Below, in pieces: positions 43,826 to 52,938 of a stretch of DNA of 64,000 nt. The stretch covers positions 1-64,000 of the forward strand of contig JAEYRB010000048.1 in assembly GCA_023409735.1 (NCBI GenBank), written 5' to 3'. The translations under genes were made by a program, and so were the position numbers. Origin of the DNA: Bacillota bacterium. GTDB lineage: Bacteria > Bacillota > Clostridia > Acetivibrionales > DTU013. Below the pieces are notes generated by a model. The model did no database searches. It saw only the letters and a list, made by a program, of their open reading frames with translations, and had not been told where the DNA came from. The stretch's first letter is position 1, and every line of letters starts with the position of its first letter.

Positions 43826-45112
43826 ATGACGGAATTTGCAAGGCTTAATAGAGAAAGTTTGAATGAAACGCTTGAAAAACTAAATGAAAGTTATGAAGAT
43901 TATAAATCCAGAAGATTAAAATTAGATATGACAAGAGGACGCCCGTGTGAAGAGCAGCTTGCATTATCAATGAAAATGCTTGATTATCCATGCTCTGAAG
44001 ATGACTGTAAAACAGCTGCCGGAGTAGATACAAGAAATTATGGTATTATTGATGGTATCCCTGAAGCAAAGGAGCTTTTTGCCAAAATGCTTGAGGTAAG
44101 TCCCTCTGAGGTTATATTGGGCGGCAATTCAAGCCTCAGCATGATGTATGATACTATTTCTCGTGCTATGCTATTAGGCGTATATGGAAGTCCTGAACCT
44201 TGGGTAAGGCTGCCTAAGGTAAAATTCCTATGTCCCAGCCCAGGATATGACAGACATTTTGCGATTACAGAACTGTTTGGCATTGAGATGATAACAGTTG
44301 AAATGAAAAATGACGGACCGGATATGGATGCAGTTGAAAGGCTTGCAGCTGAAGACCCTGCAATTAAAGGTATATGGTGCACACCGAAATATAGTAATCC
44401 TGACGGTATTACATATTCGGATGAGGTTGTTGACAGATTAGCAGGTATGAAGACTGCCGCGCCTGATTTCAGAATTTTCTGGGATAATGCATATGTTGTT
44501 CATCACTTAACAGATGAACCGGATAAGCTTAAAAATATCATGGAAGCATGTAAGGCTGCCGGAAACGCAGACAGAGTGTTCATTTTTGCATCGACATCAA
44601 AAATAACCTTCCCAGGATCAGGTATTGCAATGATGGCTGCAAGTGAAAATAATGTTAAGGTAATTAAGAAACAGCTTGGAATAAAAACAATTGGGCCTGA
44701 TAAGCTTAATCAATTAAGGCATGTAAAATTCCTTAAGGATATACAAGGTATCGAAGCTCAGATGAAAAAACATGCAGTAATAATAAAGCCCAAATTTGAT
44801 GTTGTACTCAATATTCTTGATAAAGAGCTGTCGGGGAAAAACATAAGCTCATGGAATAAGCCTAATGGAGGATATTTTATAAGCTTTAATACTATGCCGG
44901 GATGTGCCTCAAAGGTCGTTGCAATGTGCGCTGACGCAGGTGTGGCATTTACACCGGCCGGGGCAACCTTCCCATATGGAAAAGACCCACATGACAAGAA
45001 TATTAGGATCGCACCAACTATTCCCACAATGGATGAACTTGAAACCGCAATAAATCTGCTTTGTATATGCGTTCAAATAATATCGATAAGAAAGCTGCTT
45101 GGAGAGTTTTAG
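43826..45112 (+). CDS. Type Ic aspartate aminotransferase-like enzyme
   Basis: A 428-residue fold-type I PLP aminotransferase of the PF12897 (aspartate aminotransferase 1c) group, moving amino groups between aspartate and 2-oxoglutarate. Signs are LDMTRGRPCEEQLALS, CPSPGYDRHFAI, WCTPKYSNPDGITYS and the PLP lysine in FASTSKITFPGSG (about 257). The group is recognised by YSNPDG plus the long GIKTIGPDKLNQLRH loop. The end INLLCICVQIISIRKLLGEF is intact. GGGGG before ATG 43826 is the ribosome site. Confidence 0.88.
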   Translation: MTEFARLNRESLNETLEKLNESYEDYKSRRLKLDMTRGRPCEEQLALSMKMLDYPCSEDDCKTAAGVDTRNYGIIDGIPEAKELFAKMLEVSPSEVILGGNSSLSMMYDTISRAMLLGVYGSPEPWVRLPKVKFLCPSPGYDRHFAITELFGIEMITVEMKNDGPDMDAVERLAAEDPAIKGIWCTPKYSNPDGITYSDEVVDRLAGMKTAAPDFRIFWDNAYVVHHLTDEPDKLKNIMEACKAAGNADRVFIFASTSKITFPGSGIAMMAASENNVKVIKKQLGIKTIGPDKLNQLRHVKFLKDIQGIEAQMKKHAVIIKPKFDVVLNILDKELSGKNISSWNKPNGGYFISFNTMPGCASKVVAMCADAGVAFTPAGATFPYGKDPHDKNIRIAPTIPTMDELETAINLLCICVQIISIRKLLGEF

Positions 45113-45260
45113 CAGTATATTAATTAGTTTATAAGGAAACCATTTTTACAGGCCTTTTTGTAAGATATATTGTAGAATACAGTACAAAGCAAAACTTATA
45201 ACTGAGTTGTTTAAGAAGTAAGCAGTTACACATTGGTGCCTATAAAGTGTGATAATATGA

Positions 45261-45471
45261 GCTATTGCACAATGATGAAGCCGAAGGTATAGCTTGATTT
45301 ATATTCATTTAAATAATATAATTTTTAAAGAGATTAAATTAAATTAAGGAAACAATTTAGCTTAATCTTATATCCTTAAAGTATACGGCGAGATTCAATA
45401 ATCTCGCACTTTTATTGCCTGAATGGGCTACAGTAAAAAGGCGAGGGAGGCTCGATGCCCCCGGCACTTTT
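45261..45471. repeat. Dispersed repeat, copy C, in the purB leader
   Basis: GCTATTGCACAATGA (45261-45275) matches the start of copy A. The second half, GGCTACAGTAAAAAGGCGAG then GGAGGCTCGATGCCCCC (45426-45462), matches copies A and B. It ends just before the purB ribosome site. The 373-base spacer 45113-45485 holds nothing else except the hairpin at 45388-45407. Confidence 0.6.
45388..45407 (+). terminator. Hairpin in the purB leader
   Basis: GCGAGATT (45388-45395) and AATCTCGC (45400-45407) form a perfect 8-bp stem with loop CAAT, then ACTTTTATT. It may terminate upstream transcripts or attenuate purB. Confidence 0.65.
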
Positions 45472-45485
45472 TTGGGGAGGTAGAC

Positions 45486-46916
45486 ATGTCGAGAAATACC
45501 TATGAAAGTCCACTTAATACACGTTATGCCAGTTCTGAAATGCAGGAGCTGTTTTCTCCTGATACCAAGTTCAAGACATGGCGCAGGCTTTGGATTGCTC
45601 TTGCAGAAGCAGAGAAGGAGCTTGGCTTAAATATTGATGATGAACAAATAGAGGAATTAAAAAAATATAAGGATGACGTTAATTATGATGTAGCTGAGCG
45701 TGAGGAGAAGATAGTACGTCATGATGTAATGGCACATGTTCATGCATATGGCGAGCAATGCCATAAGGCCAAGGGTATCATCCACCTTGGAGCTACCTCA
45801 TGTTATGTTGGAGATAACACAGATATTATAATTATGCATGATGCACTGGAGCTATTAAGACAAAAGCTGGCATCAGCAATATCAAAGCTCTCCGATTTTG
45901 CAATGGAATACAGGAGTATGCCAACGTTAGGATATACCCATTATCAGCCGGCACAAATGGTGACAGTAGGTAAAAGAGCTGCATTATGGATCCAGGATCT
46001 TCTGATAGACCTTGAAGATCTGGAGCATGTTTTGTTTTCAATGAAGCTTTTAGGCAGCAAGGGTACGACAGGTACGCAGGCTAGCTTTATGAGTCTTTTT
46101 GATAATGACAGCGACAAGGTTAAAAAGCTGGATAAAATAATTGCTGCAAAAATGGGGTATCAAAGCGTCTACCCGGTTTCAGGTCAGACATATACAAGGA
46201 AGCAGGATAGCAGAGTTCTTAATGTACTTTCGGGAATAGCACAAAGTGCAAGTAAATTTGCCACTGATATAAGGCTTCTTCAGAGTATGAAGGAAATAGA
46301 GGAGCCATTTGAGAAAACGCAGATAGGTTCATCAGCAATGGCATATAAGAGAAATCCTATGCGTTGTGAAAGGATATGCTCTCTTGCTAGGTATGTCATA
46401 GTAGATACATTAAATCCCGCTATAACTGCATCAACACAATGGTTCGAAAGGACACTGGATGACTCCGCAAATAAGAGGATAAGCGTCCCGGAAGCATTCC
46501 TTGCAGTTGATGCTATACTTAATATTTATATTAATGTAGTCAGCGGCCTCGTAGTTTATCCTAAGGTAATTGAAAAGCACATACAGCAAGAGCTTCCTTT
46601 CATGGCCACCGAGAACATAATGATGGAGGCTGTAAAGAAGGGTGGAGACAGGCAGGAGCTTCATGAAAGGATACGAGTTCATTCCATGGAGGCAGGAAAA
46701 CAGGTCAAGCAATTCGGCCTTCAAAATGATCTGGTGAAGAGGATTGCTGCAGATAGCATGTTCGGACTAAGCGAGGAAGAAATTCTGGATGTAATGGAGC
46801 CATCAAATTATATCGGACGTTCACCTGAGCAGGTAGTTGAATTCATTGAAAATGATGTAAAGCCGAAGCTTGCAGGTATTAATACATCAAATATCAATAT
46901 TCAGCTTAAGGTGTAA
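45486..46916 (+). CDS. purB: Adenylosuccinate lyase
   Basis: A 476-residue fumarase/aspartase-superfamily lyase acting twice in purine synthesis (SAICAR and adenylosuccinate cleavage). Signature loop IGSSAMAYKRNPMRCE (about 285-300), with catalytic-region segments ATSCYVGDNTD and TLGYTHYQPAQ. The ATG 45486 follows TTGGGGAGG (45472-45480); an ATG at 45423 is in frame but lies inside the repeat. No other purine genes or purine riboswitch are adjacent. Confidence 0.95.
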   Translation: MSRNTYESPLNTRYASSEMQELFSPDTKFKTWRRLWIALAEAEKELGLNIDDEQIEELKKYKDDVNYDVAEREEKIVRHDVMAHVHAYGEQCHKAKGIIHLGATSCYVGDNTDIIIMHDALELLRQKLASAISKLSDFAMEYRSMPTLGYTHYQPAQMVTVGKRAALWIQDLLIDLEDLEHVLFSMKLLGSKGTTGTQASFMSLFDNDSDKVKKLDKIIAAKMGYQSVYPVSGQTYTRKQDSRVLNVLSGIAQSASKFATDIRLLQSMKEIEEPFEKTQIGSSAMAYKRNPMRCERICSLARYVIVDTLNPAITASTQWFERTLDDSANKRISVPEAFLAVDAILNIYINVVSGLVVYPKVIEKHIQQELPFMATENIMMEAVKKGGDRQELHERIRVHSMEAGKQVKQFGLQNDLVKRIAADSMFGLSEEEILDVMEPSNYIGRSPEQVVEFIENDVKPKLAGINTSNINIQLKV

Positions 46917-47235
46917 AAGTGCAAAAATCAGCTTTTGAATAAAATATCCACGAAGCTGAATAACCTTAACGGTATTAGTACATTAACCTTAAGCTAAATG
47001 CATACACCATGCAAACTATAAATTTAAGAATTACAATTTATTTAAGGGTTTTGTTTGGACTTTTGAACTAACGCAAAATAATTATAAACGAATAAGGTTG
47101 AAGATCATAATTTCAGATTTTCACCTTATTTTTTTGGCGCTCTATTTATATTGGCCTTATATTTATAATGGAGGCTACATTATTTTTACTATTGCATATG
47201 CAATAAATAGTAATTTTCAGGAGGCAGTAAACATA
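46917..47235. other. Spacer between purB and a GNAT gene
   Basis: 319 bases without a supported gene. It contains the terminator-like hairpin at 47091-47135 and AT-rich sequence otherwise. Confidence 0.4.
47091..47135 (+). terminator. Intrinsic terminator downstream of purB
   Basis: AATAAGGT (47091-47098) pairs with ACCTTATT (47123-47130), extended by a few interior pairs, followed by TTTTT. Confidence 0.65.
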
Positions 47236-47760
47236 ATGAGAATTGAAACAGACCGATTGGCCTTAAGAGAAATGACTATGGATGACTTTAATGCTTTATT
47301 TATTGTTTTAGGTGACTCAGACATTATGACGCACTATCCATATACATTTGATGAAAACAGAGTTCGTGGGTGGATTGAGAAAAATATTGAACGTTACAAA
47401 ATATTCGGTTTCGGACTTTGGGCAGTCGTGTTAAAAGAAACAGGAGAGATGATTGGCGATTGCGGACTTACTATGCAGCTTATAAGAGGACAGATTAAAC
47501 CGGAAATAGGCTACCATATTCGAAGGGACTGTCAGAGAAAAGGGTATGGAAGTGAGGCTGCAAAAGCGGTCAGAGACTGGGCTTTCAATAATACTCCATT
47601 TAATATCATTTATTCATACATGAAATTCACTAACGTGGGGTCCTATTTAACTGCAGCTGCAAATGGTATGCACCAGGTTGATGAGTTTCCTGATGAATTG
47701 AATGAAATAACAAAAGTCTATGCAATTACAAGAGATGAATGGGAAATGCTTGATAGATAA
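47236..47760 (+). CDS. RimJ/RimL-type GNAT acetyltransferase
   Basis: A 174-residue GNAT protein of the ribosomal-protein-acetyltransferase style: opening MRIETDRLALREMTMDDFNAL, GEMIGDCGL, and acetyl-CoA loop RRDCQRKGYGSEAAKA (about 97-112). Substrate unknown. AGGAGG (47219-47224) selects ATG 47236 over a start 46 codons upstream in the terminator region. Confidence 0.85.
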   Translation: MRIETDRLALREMTMDDFNALFIVLGDSDIMTHYPYTFDENRVRGWIEKNIERYKIFGFGLWAVVLKETGEMIGDCGLTMQLIRGQIKPEIGYHIRRDCQRKGYGSEAAKAVRDWAFNNTPFNIIYSYMKFTNVGSYLTAAANGMHQVDEFPDELNEITKVYAITRDEWEMLDR

Positions 47761-48005
47761 ATTCCTTTTTAACGAGTAAACTATATAGTTACTTTTTAAT
47801 CTACTAGCACTTTGGCTGACAAGATTTCTTTTATTACGGCAACATGTGATTACTTATTTGTAAATTTCAGGTATCCACTGTCGAAATGTAAAAGAAATAT
47901 GTCTAAAATAATGGCAATTTACTGTTGAAATATCACTATTGATAATATAGAATTAGTAAAGATGTTATTATGTGTTGAAATGCTTACTTATCGGAGGTAT
48001 TAATC

Positions 48006-48746
48006 TTGATTAATAAGTACAGTAACGTTCCCTTATACTCACAGCTGAAGAACCTAATAATTAAAAAAATTGAATCTGGGGAATACCCGGAGGAATCAAA
48101 AATTCCATCGGAACAGGAGCTTTGCGAACAGTATGATATCAGCAGGCCAACAGTCCGTCAGGCCATAAGTGAGCTTACCAGCAATGGTTATTTATATAAG
48201 GAAAAAGGGAAGGGTACTTTTGTTTCACGCTCAAAAACAAAAGTAAGCATAAAGGATTACACTGGCTTCACAGACTCAATTCTTGATAGTCAGGATCCTG
48301 GTAAACATGACATATTGTCTTTACGTATTATCACGCAAGATGATGTCCCTGAGCTCGGAAGTATCTTTAGCGGGCAAAGTAGTCAGGTTATGAATGAATT
48401 TGCAGAAATAAAATATATTACAGCTGATAGCAATACCATACTCAGCTTGAACACGTCGTACATACCATTAAGCATGTTTCCTGAGATAATAGAGGATATC
48501 AAAGCAAAGAAGCCGTCCTATGATATTTTAAGAGGTAAATATCCTCTTCTGCCTGTAAGAACTACGAGTTCTTTAGAAATCGTTTATACACAGCAGTCTG
48601 AAGCTCAGTATTTGCAAGTACAAACGGGTTTCCCACTTATAAAGGTTGAAAACCTTCTTTACTCAAAGAGCGGTCAACCGGTAGAATTGATTGTGGCAGA
48701 ATACCGGGCAGACAAGTGTAAGCTTATTTTTGAAAACAATAAGTAG
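48006..48746 (+). CDS. GntR-family regulator, HutC/UTRA type
   Basis: A 246-residue repressor-type protein. The N-terminal winged helix has PLYSQLKNLIIKKIESGEYP, SEQELCEQYDISRPTVRQA and GKGTFVS (about 8-75), followed by a UTRA ligand-binding domain (about 90-240). Ligands of such regulators are often sugar phosphates or amino-acid derivatives; no catabolic operon adjoins it. The TTG start is supported by CGGAGG (47992-47997). Confidence 0.9.
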   Translation: MINKYSNVPLYSQLKNLIIKKIESGEYPEESKIPSEQELCEQYDISRPTVRQAISELTSNGYLYKEKGKGTFVSRSKTKVSIKDYTGFTDSILDSQDPGKHDILSLRIITQDDVPELGSIFSGQSSQVMNEFAEIKYITADSNTILSLNTSYIPLSMFPEIIEDIKAKKPSYDILRGKYPLLPVRTTSSLEIVYTQQSEAQYLQVQTGFPLIKVENLLYSKSGQPVELIVAEYRADKCKLIFENNK

Positions 48747-48877
48747 AGAATTTTTGTACTGTCAACATAGTCAAGGGATAAATTCAGAACAAGTCTGCAA
48801 GAAATCTTGTTCCATTGGCAGTTTAAATATAAACAAATTTATAATGTCCATTATTTATAATTTGTCAGGAGAATTGT

Positions 48878-49345
48878 ATGGAGATACAAACAGAGCGTTG
48901 TATTATACGTCAGTTTAATCAGTATGATATAGACGATTTTATGGTGTACAGAAATAATTTGGAGTGGATGAGGTATCAAGGATTCAAAGGTTTAACGAAG
49001 CAGGAATACAAAGATGCACTTCTTGGTAGTCTTTCTCTGCAAGAGGGGGTGCAACTCGCTATTGTTTGTAAAAAATTAGATGTTTTAATCGGTGATGTAT
49101 ATCTCAAACAAGAAGGTTCTACTTTTTGGATTGGTTATACTATATGTCCCTCTAAAGCACGTCAAGGTTATGCCTATGAAGTGCTTTCTTCTGTTATTGA
49201 TGTATTAAAAGCAAAAGGTGTTGATTGTATTAAAGCCGGCGTAGAATCTGAAAATGCCCCTTCAATTGCACTGCTTAAAAAGTTGAAGTTTAGTTATATT
49301 GAAACAGATAACGATGAGCAAATATTTGCTTTAAACTTATATTAA
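48878..49345 (+). CDS. GNAT N-acetyltransferase
   Basis: A 155-residue GNAT protein: MEIQTERCIIRQFNQYDIDD start, IGYTICPSKARQGYAYEVLS as the acetyl-CoA region (about 88-107) and ENAPSIALLKKLKFSYIE near the end. AGGAGA (48864-48869) precedes ATG 48878. The upstream spacer has the AT-rich imperfect inverted repeat ACAAATT...AATTTGT. It may be expressed with the GntR gene. Confidence 0.82.
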   Translation: MEIQTERCIIRQFNQYDIDDFMVYRNNLEWMRYQGFKGLTKQEYKDALLGSLSLQEGVQLAIVCKKLDVLIGDVYLKQEGSTFWIGYTICPSKARQGYAYEVLSSVIDVLKAKGVDCIKAGVESENAPSIALLKKLKFSYIETDNDEQIFALNLY

Positions 49346-49502
49346 ATTTAAAAATAATGTAAAGTTGAGAACTTTCAAATATCTAAATTCATAATTTGAG
49401 GATAATATTTTGATTATTAATTGGATAATAAATAGGTACATTTGATATAATGCAGTTGGTTCTCCAGAATTAATGTATAACATAAATATGTAGGTGATAA
49501 CA

Positions 49503-50219
49503 ATGGAAAATTTGAATAATAAATTTGATGGCTTCTCAAAAGAGACCTTTAAATTTTTATTAGAGCTTGGATTTAATAACAATAAGCAGTGGTTTGAAGA
49601 GAATAAACAAAGATATCAGGAAAATGTAATAGAACCCTTCAGGAAACTAGTCGTTGATCTTTCTGGTTTTATACTTTCTATAGATTCGGATTTTGAAACA
49701 CGACCGGCTATTGGGAAAACCATATCCCGTATATATAGAGATGTGCGATTTTCAAAGAACAAAAGCCCATATAGAACCTCTGTGTGGATAACCTTCAAAA
49801 AATCGGGAAGAGACTGGGTACTTGATCCTTGCTTCTTTTTTGAGATAACTCCTGACCTTTATAGATATGGCATGGGCTTTTATACAACGCCGAAGGAAGC
49901 ACTAGAAAGATTAAGGGAGCTTATAGATGATAATGATCGTGAGTTTTTAAAGCTTAATAAGCTCTATCACAGTCAGAAGGAATTTGTGATGGAGGGCGAG
50001 AGGTATAAAAAACTCTACGCAGGCACTAAACCCGAAGAACTGCTTGATTGGTATCAAAGGAAAAATATATTTTTCATGTGCACAAAAAATATAGATTCGA
50101 ACATTTATAGTGACAAAATCTTGGAGACTGTAAAGAATTGTTTTTCTGAGCTTATACCATTCTACAAATTTTTATGGAGGATCAAGCTTGAAGGTGAAGC
50201 TAAAAAGCTAAGAATCTAA
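49503..50219 (+). CDS. DUF2461 (TIGR02453-type) protein
   Basis: A 238-residue protein of the DUF2461 family: GFSKETFKFLLELGFNNNKQ, WFEENKQRYQENVIEPFR, ISRIYRDVRFSKNKSPYRTS and YGMGFYTTPKEAL. Function unknown. AGGTGA (49491-49496) fits ATG 49503; an upstream GTG at 49494 overlaps that site. Its final codons (CTA AGA ATC TAA) are the first units of an 8-bp tandem repeat. Confidence 0.85.
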   Translation: MENLNNKFDGFSKETFKFLLELGFNNNKQWFEENKQRYQENVIEPFRKLVVDLSGFILSIDSDFETRPAIGKTISRIYRDVRFSKNKSPYRTSVWITFKKSGRDWVLDPCFFFEITPDLYRYGMGFYTTPKEALERLRELIDDNDREFLKLNKLYHSQKEFVMEGERYKKLYAGTKPEELLDWYQRKNIFFMCTKNIDSNIYSDKILETVKNCFSELIPFYKFLWRIKLEGEAKKLRI

Positions 50220-50303
50220 GAACCTAGGAACCTAAGAGTCTAATAACCTTAGGGCCTTTGATTCTAAGAACCTAAGAACCTAAGAACTTAAGAACTTAAG
50301 AAC
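50208..50303. repeat. 8-bp tandem repeat, twelve units of CTAAGAAC
   Basis: Continuous 8-base periodicity from 50208: CTAAGAAT, CTAAGAAC, CTAGGAAC, CTAAGAGT, CTAATAAC, two diverged units, then three exact CTAAGAAC and two TTAAGAAC. It overlaps the last four codons of the DUF2461 gene. The rest of the spacer (50304-50619) is AT-rich with a TATAAT at 50549-50554 upstream of the ATP-grasp gene. Confidence 0.85.
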
Positions 50304-50619
50304 TAAATAACATTTTAGGATAAATATAATTATATAATCGACTTCTTGGTCAATGAAACGCTGAACGTCAACTACATTTTTTGAAATTATGTGTTGTAAA
50401 TCAAAGTACTGTTGAACTAAACGAGCCTGTGAGCGATTATTTGTAATATAGTTAAATAGTAAGCCATATTTTTACTATAATGTCTTTTTTGTCAATAGCC
50501 TGCATAATTTTGCCTATTTCTGACTTTTCTTTTCAAACAATCATTCACTATAATGAAAGTCAAATACTACCATACTTAAAAGGTATACAAATTTATTTTG
50601 TAAAGGTGAGTGATATTAA

Positions 50620-51666
50620 ATGAGTGAAATTATTGACAATGAGAGCGTCCCTCCCCAGTTGACTGCAGGCATTGCATATAACCTGAAAAAAGGCATTAAA
50701 TCTGATGTAGAGGATATTGAGGCCGAATATGATTCGCTCGAAACAATTGAAGCCATTAAAAATGCTCTGGAATCTGCCGGAATCAGCGTAATTTTGCTTG
50801 AAGCCGATGCAGATTTTATTAATAAATTGAAGAAAACTCACGTTGATATTGTTTTTAACATTGCCGAAGGAATTTCCGGAAGGGGCAGAGAGGCTCAAAT
50901 TCCAGCCATATTGAGCTTTTTGGGAATACCGTATTCTGGTTCAGACGAAACGACCTTATGTATTTCACTTAATAAAGCTTTAACCAAAAGATATCTTTCT
51001 ACCTTTGGAATAAAAACACCATCCTACCAGCTCGTAAAAACTTCCGATTTCAAGCTTGATAATTCTCTCAACTTCCCATTAATAGTAAAGCCTGATGCAG
51101 AAGGCTCAAGTAAGGGCATTTCTGATATGGCAATTGTAGAAGATGAGAAAATGCTTTATGAAACAGTTATTAAAAATATCAATATGTACAAGGAACCAAT
51201 GTTAATGGAAGAATATATAACAGGCCGCGAATTTACAGTCGGAATTCTAGGCAACGGTGAAGATTTAAAGGTTTTTGACCCTATGGAAATCTGCTATATA
51301 GCTGAAGCTAGGGAAAACAGAATTTACAGCTACAATGTCAAAAAGAATTACAAGAAATATATTACATATAGTTGTCCACCCAAGCTTCCTGATGAAACGA
51401 TCCAAAAGATGAAGAACATTGCTGCAGAAATATATAAAGACCTGGAATGCCGCGATTTTTCCAGAATAGATTTTATGCTTTCTGACAATGGAGAAATTTA
51501 CTTTATTGAAATTAATCCTTTACCTGGATTGACCCCTGATTACAGTGATTTTCCCATGATTGCAAGGTTCTGTGGTACTGATTACAAATCCCTTGTCATT
51601 AACGTTCTGAACAGTGCTCTAAAAAGATATGGCCTCAACGAAGTCGTTACGAAAAGAGGCGCATAA
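50620..51666 (+). CDS. D-Ala-D-Ala ligase-like ATP-grasp ligase
   Basis: A 348-residue ATP-grasp protein with D-Ala-D-Ala ligase architecture. It has DIVFNIAEGISGRGREAQIP (about 75-94), PFIVKP-type strand FPLIVKPDAEGSSKGI, and the metal-binding end FIEINPLPGLTPDYSDFP. It should join a carboxylate to an amine using ATP. It is not a typical Ddl: the N-terminus differs and the partner gene, two bases downstream, encodes lysine 2,3-aminomutase. I infer that its substrate is beta-lysine or a conjugate of it. AAAGGTGA (50602-50609) sets the start. Confidence 0.85.
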   Translation: MSEIIDNESVPPQLTAGIAYNLKKGIKSDVEDIEAEYDSLETIEAIKNALESAGISVILLEADADFINKLKKTHVDIVFNIAEGISGRGREAQIPAILSFLGIPYSGSDETTLCISLNKALTKRYLSTFGIKTPSYQLVKTSDFKLDNSLNFPLIVKPDAEGSSKGISDMAIVEDEKMLYETVIKNINMYKEPMLMEEYITGREFTVGILGNGEDLKVFDPMEICYIAEARENRIYSYNVKKNYKKYITYSCPPKLPDETIQKMKNIAAEIYKDLECRDFSRIDFMLSDNGEIYFIEINPLPGLTPDYSDFPMIARFCGTDYKSLVINVLNSALKRYGLNEVVTKRGA

Positions 51667-51668
51667 TA

Positions 51669-52787
51669 ATGAACGACAATAAAAAAAATAAGTTGTGGGA
51701 GAATGTGTCATCTGTACAATGGAATGACTGGAGGTGGCAGATTAAAAACAGAATCACTACAAGCGAGCTGCTTGGGAAGATTATTCCTTTGACTGACAAT
51801 GAAAAAGGTGAAATAGACAGCTGCCTCGAATATTTCAGAATGGCTATAACGCCTTATTATTCAATGCTTATGAATCCAGACGATCCGCACTGTCCAATTA
51901 AAAGTCAGGCAGTGCCATCAATTGATGAGCTTGTTATTGATGACTGCGATATGGCAGATCCTTTAGCAGAGGAAAAATTTTCACCGGTAGAAGGTATTGT
52001 GCACAGGTATCCCGACAGAGTATTATTCCTGCTTACGTATAAGTGCTCTATGTATTGCAGGCATTGTACAAGAAGAAGAGTAGTTGGCAGTGAGGATTAC
52101 AATATTACAAATACTCAAATTGAGAACGCAATAGAATATATTGAAAGTAACATTAAAATACGTGATGTACTTCTATCCGGTGGAGATCCTCTGATACTGT
52201 CCGACAGCCGTTTGGAAGAGATCATTGCCAGACTGCGGAAAATACAGCATGTTGAGATCATTAGAATAGGCACACGAACTCCTGTTGTCCTTCCAATGCG
52301 AATTACTGATGATCTTCTCAGGATGCTGCGCAAGTATCACCCAATCTGGATAAACACACATTTTAATCACCCTAATGAAATTACAGAGGAAGCTGCCGCT
52401 GCCTGCGAAAGGATTGCAGACGCCGGTATACCTCTTGGAAATCAGAGCGTCTTGCTGCGTGGCATTAATAACAATGCAGATACCTTGAAAGAATTGTTTA
52501 CAAAGCTCGTAAAAATAAGAGTAAGGCCATACTACCTTTATCAATGCGATGTTGCGCAAGGTCTTGGACATTTCAGAACGCCTGTTGCAGAGGGTATAGA
52601 TATAATGAGTAACATAAGAGGCTATATCTCAGGTTATGCAGTGCCAACATTTGTTATTGATGCACCAGGAGGGGGAGGGAAGACACCGATGAATCCTGAA
52701 TACCTTGTGAGCCTTGATGATAAACAGGCTGTAATGAAGAACTATTTAGGTGAAATCTATACATATCCAAATCCTGCACGTGTGTAA
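51669..52787 (+). CDS. kamA: Lysine 2,3-aminomutase (radical SAM, PLP)
   Basis: A 372-residue KamA-family radical SAM enzyme converting L-lysine to beta-lysine. The cluster cysteines are Cys126, Cys130 and Cys133 (YKCSMYCRHCTRR), and the PLP lysine is Lys338 (APGGGGKTP). Asp294 (YQCDVAQG) and Asp331 (VIDAPGGG) correspond, one residue shifted, to Asp293/Asp330 that bind the lysine side chain in the Clostridium subterminale enzyme, so lysine is favoured over glutamate. The protein is about 44 residues shorter at the C-terminus and lacks the zinc-ligand cysteines of that enzyme. Translationally close to the ATP-grasp gene and followed by a terminator. Confidence 0.93.
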   Translation: MNDNKKNKLWENVSSVQWNDWRWQIKNRITTSELLGKIIPLTDNEKGEIDSCLEYFRMAITPYYSMLMNPDDPHCPIKSQAVPSIDELVIDDCDMADPLAEEKFSPVEGIVHRYPDRVLFLLTYKCSMYCRHCTRRRVVGSEDYNITNTQIENAIEYIESNIKIRDVLLSGGDPLILSDSRLEEIIARLRKIQHVEIIRIGTRTPVVLPMRITDDLLRMLRKYHPIWINTHFNHPNEITEEAAAACERIADAGIPLGNQSVLLRGINNNADTLKELFTKLVKIRVRPYYLYQCDVAQGLGHFRTPVAEGIDIMSNIRGYISGYAVPTFVIDAPGGGGKTPMNPEYLVSLDDKQAVMKNYLGEIYTYPNPARV

Positions 52788-52867
52788 ACTGTTTGTTTGA
52801 TACACTAACCAAACAATACCGTAACAGTGGTAATAATTACTATATTTATATTGTAATATATTGCATG

Positions 52868-52916
52868 CATCGGCTCATATAAATTTCTGAAACCGGAAAT
52901 TGTATATGAGCTGATG
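52868..52916 (+). terminator. Long hairpin terminator after kamA
   Basis: CATCGGCTCATATA (52868-52881) pairs with TATATGAGCTGATG (52903-52916) with one wobble, extended inward by AATTTC/GAAATT with a bulged G. The following TGTTATAATAATT is T-rich. Confidence 0.75.
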
Positions 52917-52938
52917 TGTTATAATAATTATGATATGT

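Noticed and set aside
45230..45300. Purine riboswitch ahead of purB
   Set aside because: CTATAAAGTGTGATAATATGA looks superficially like the 5' strand, but the required GTTTCTACC and CCGTAAA loops are missing.
50208..50303. CRISPR-like array
   Set aside because: Units are 8 bp with no spacers, and no cas genes are nearby; this is a simple tandem repeat.
51669..52787. EpmB (EF-P lysine modification) instead of lysine 2,3-aminomutase
   Set aside because: No epmA or efp neighbour, full KAM-type N-terminus (NDWRWQIKNRI) and both lysine-binding aspartates are present.
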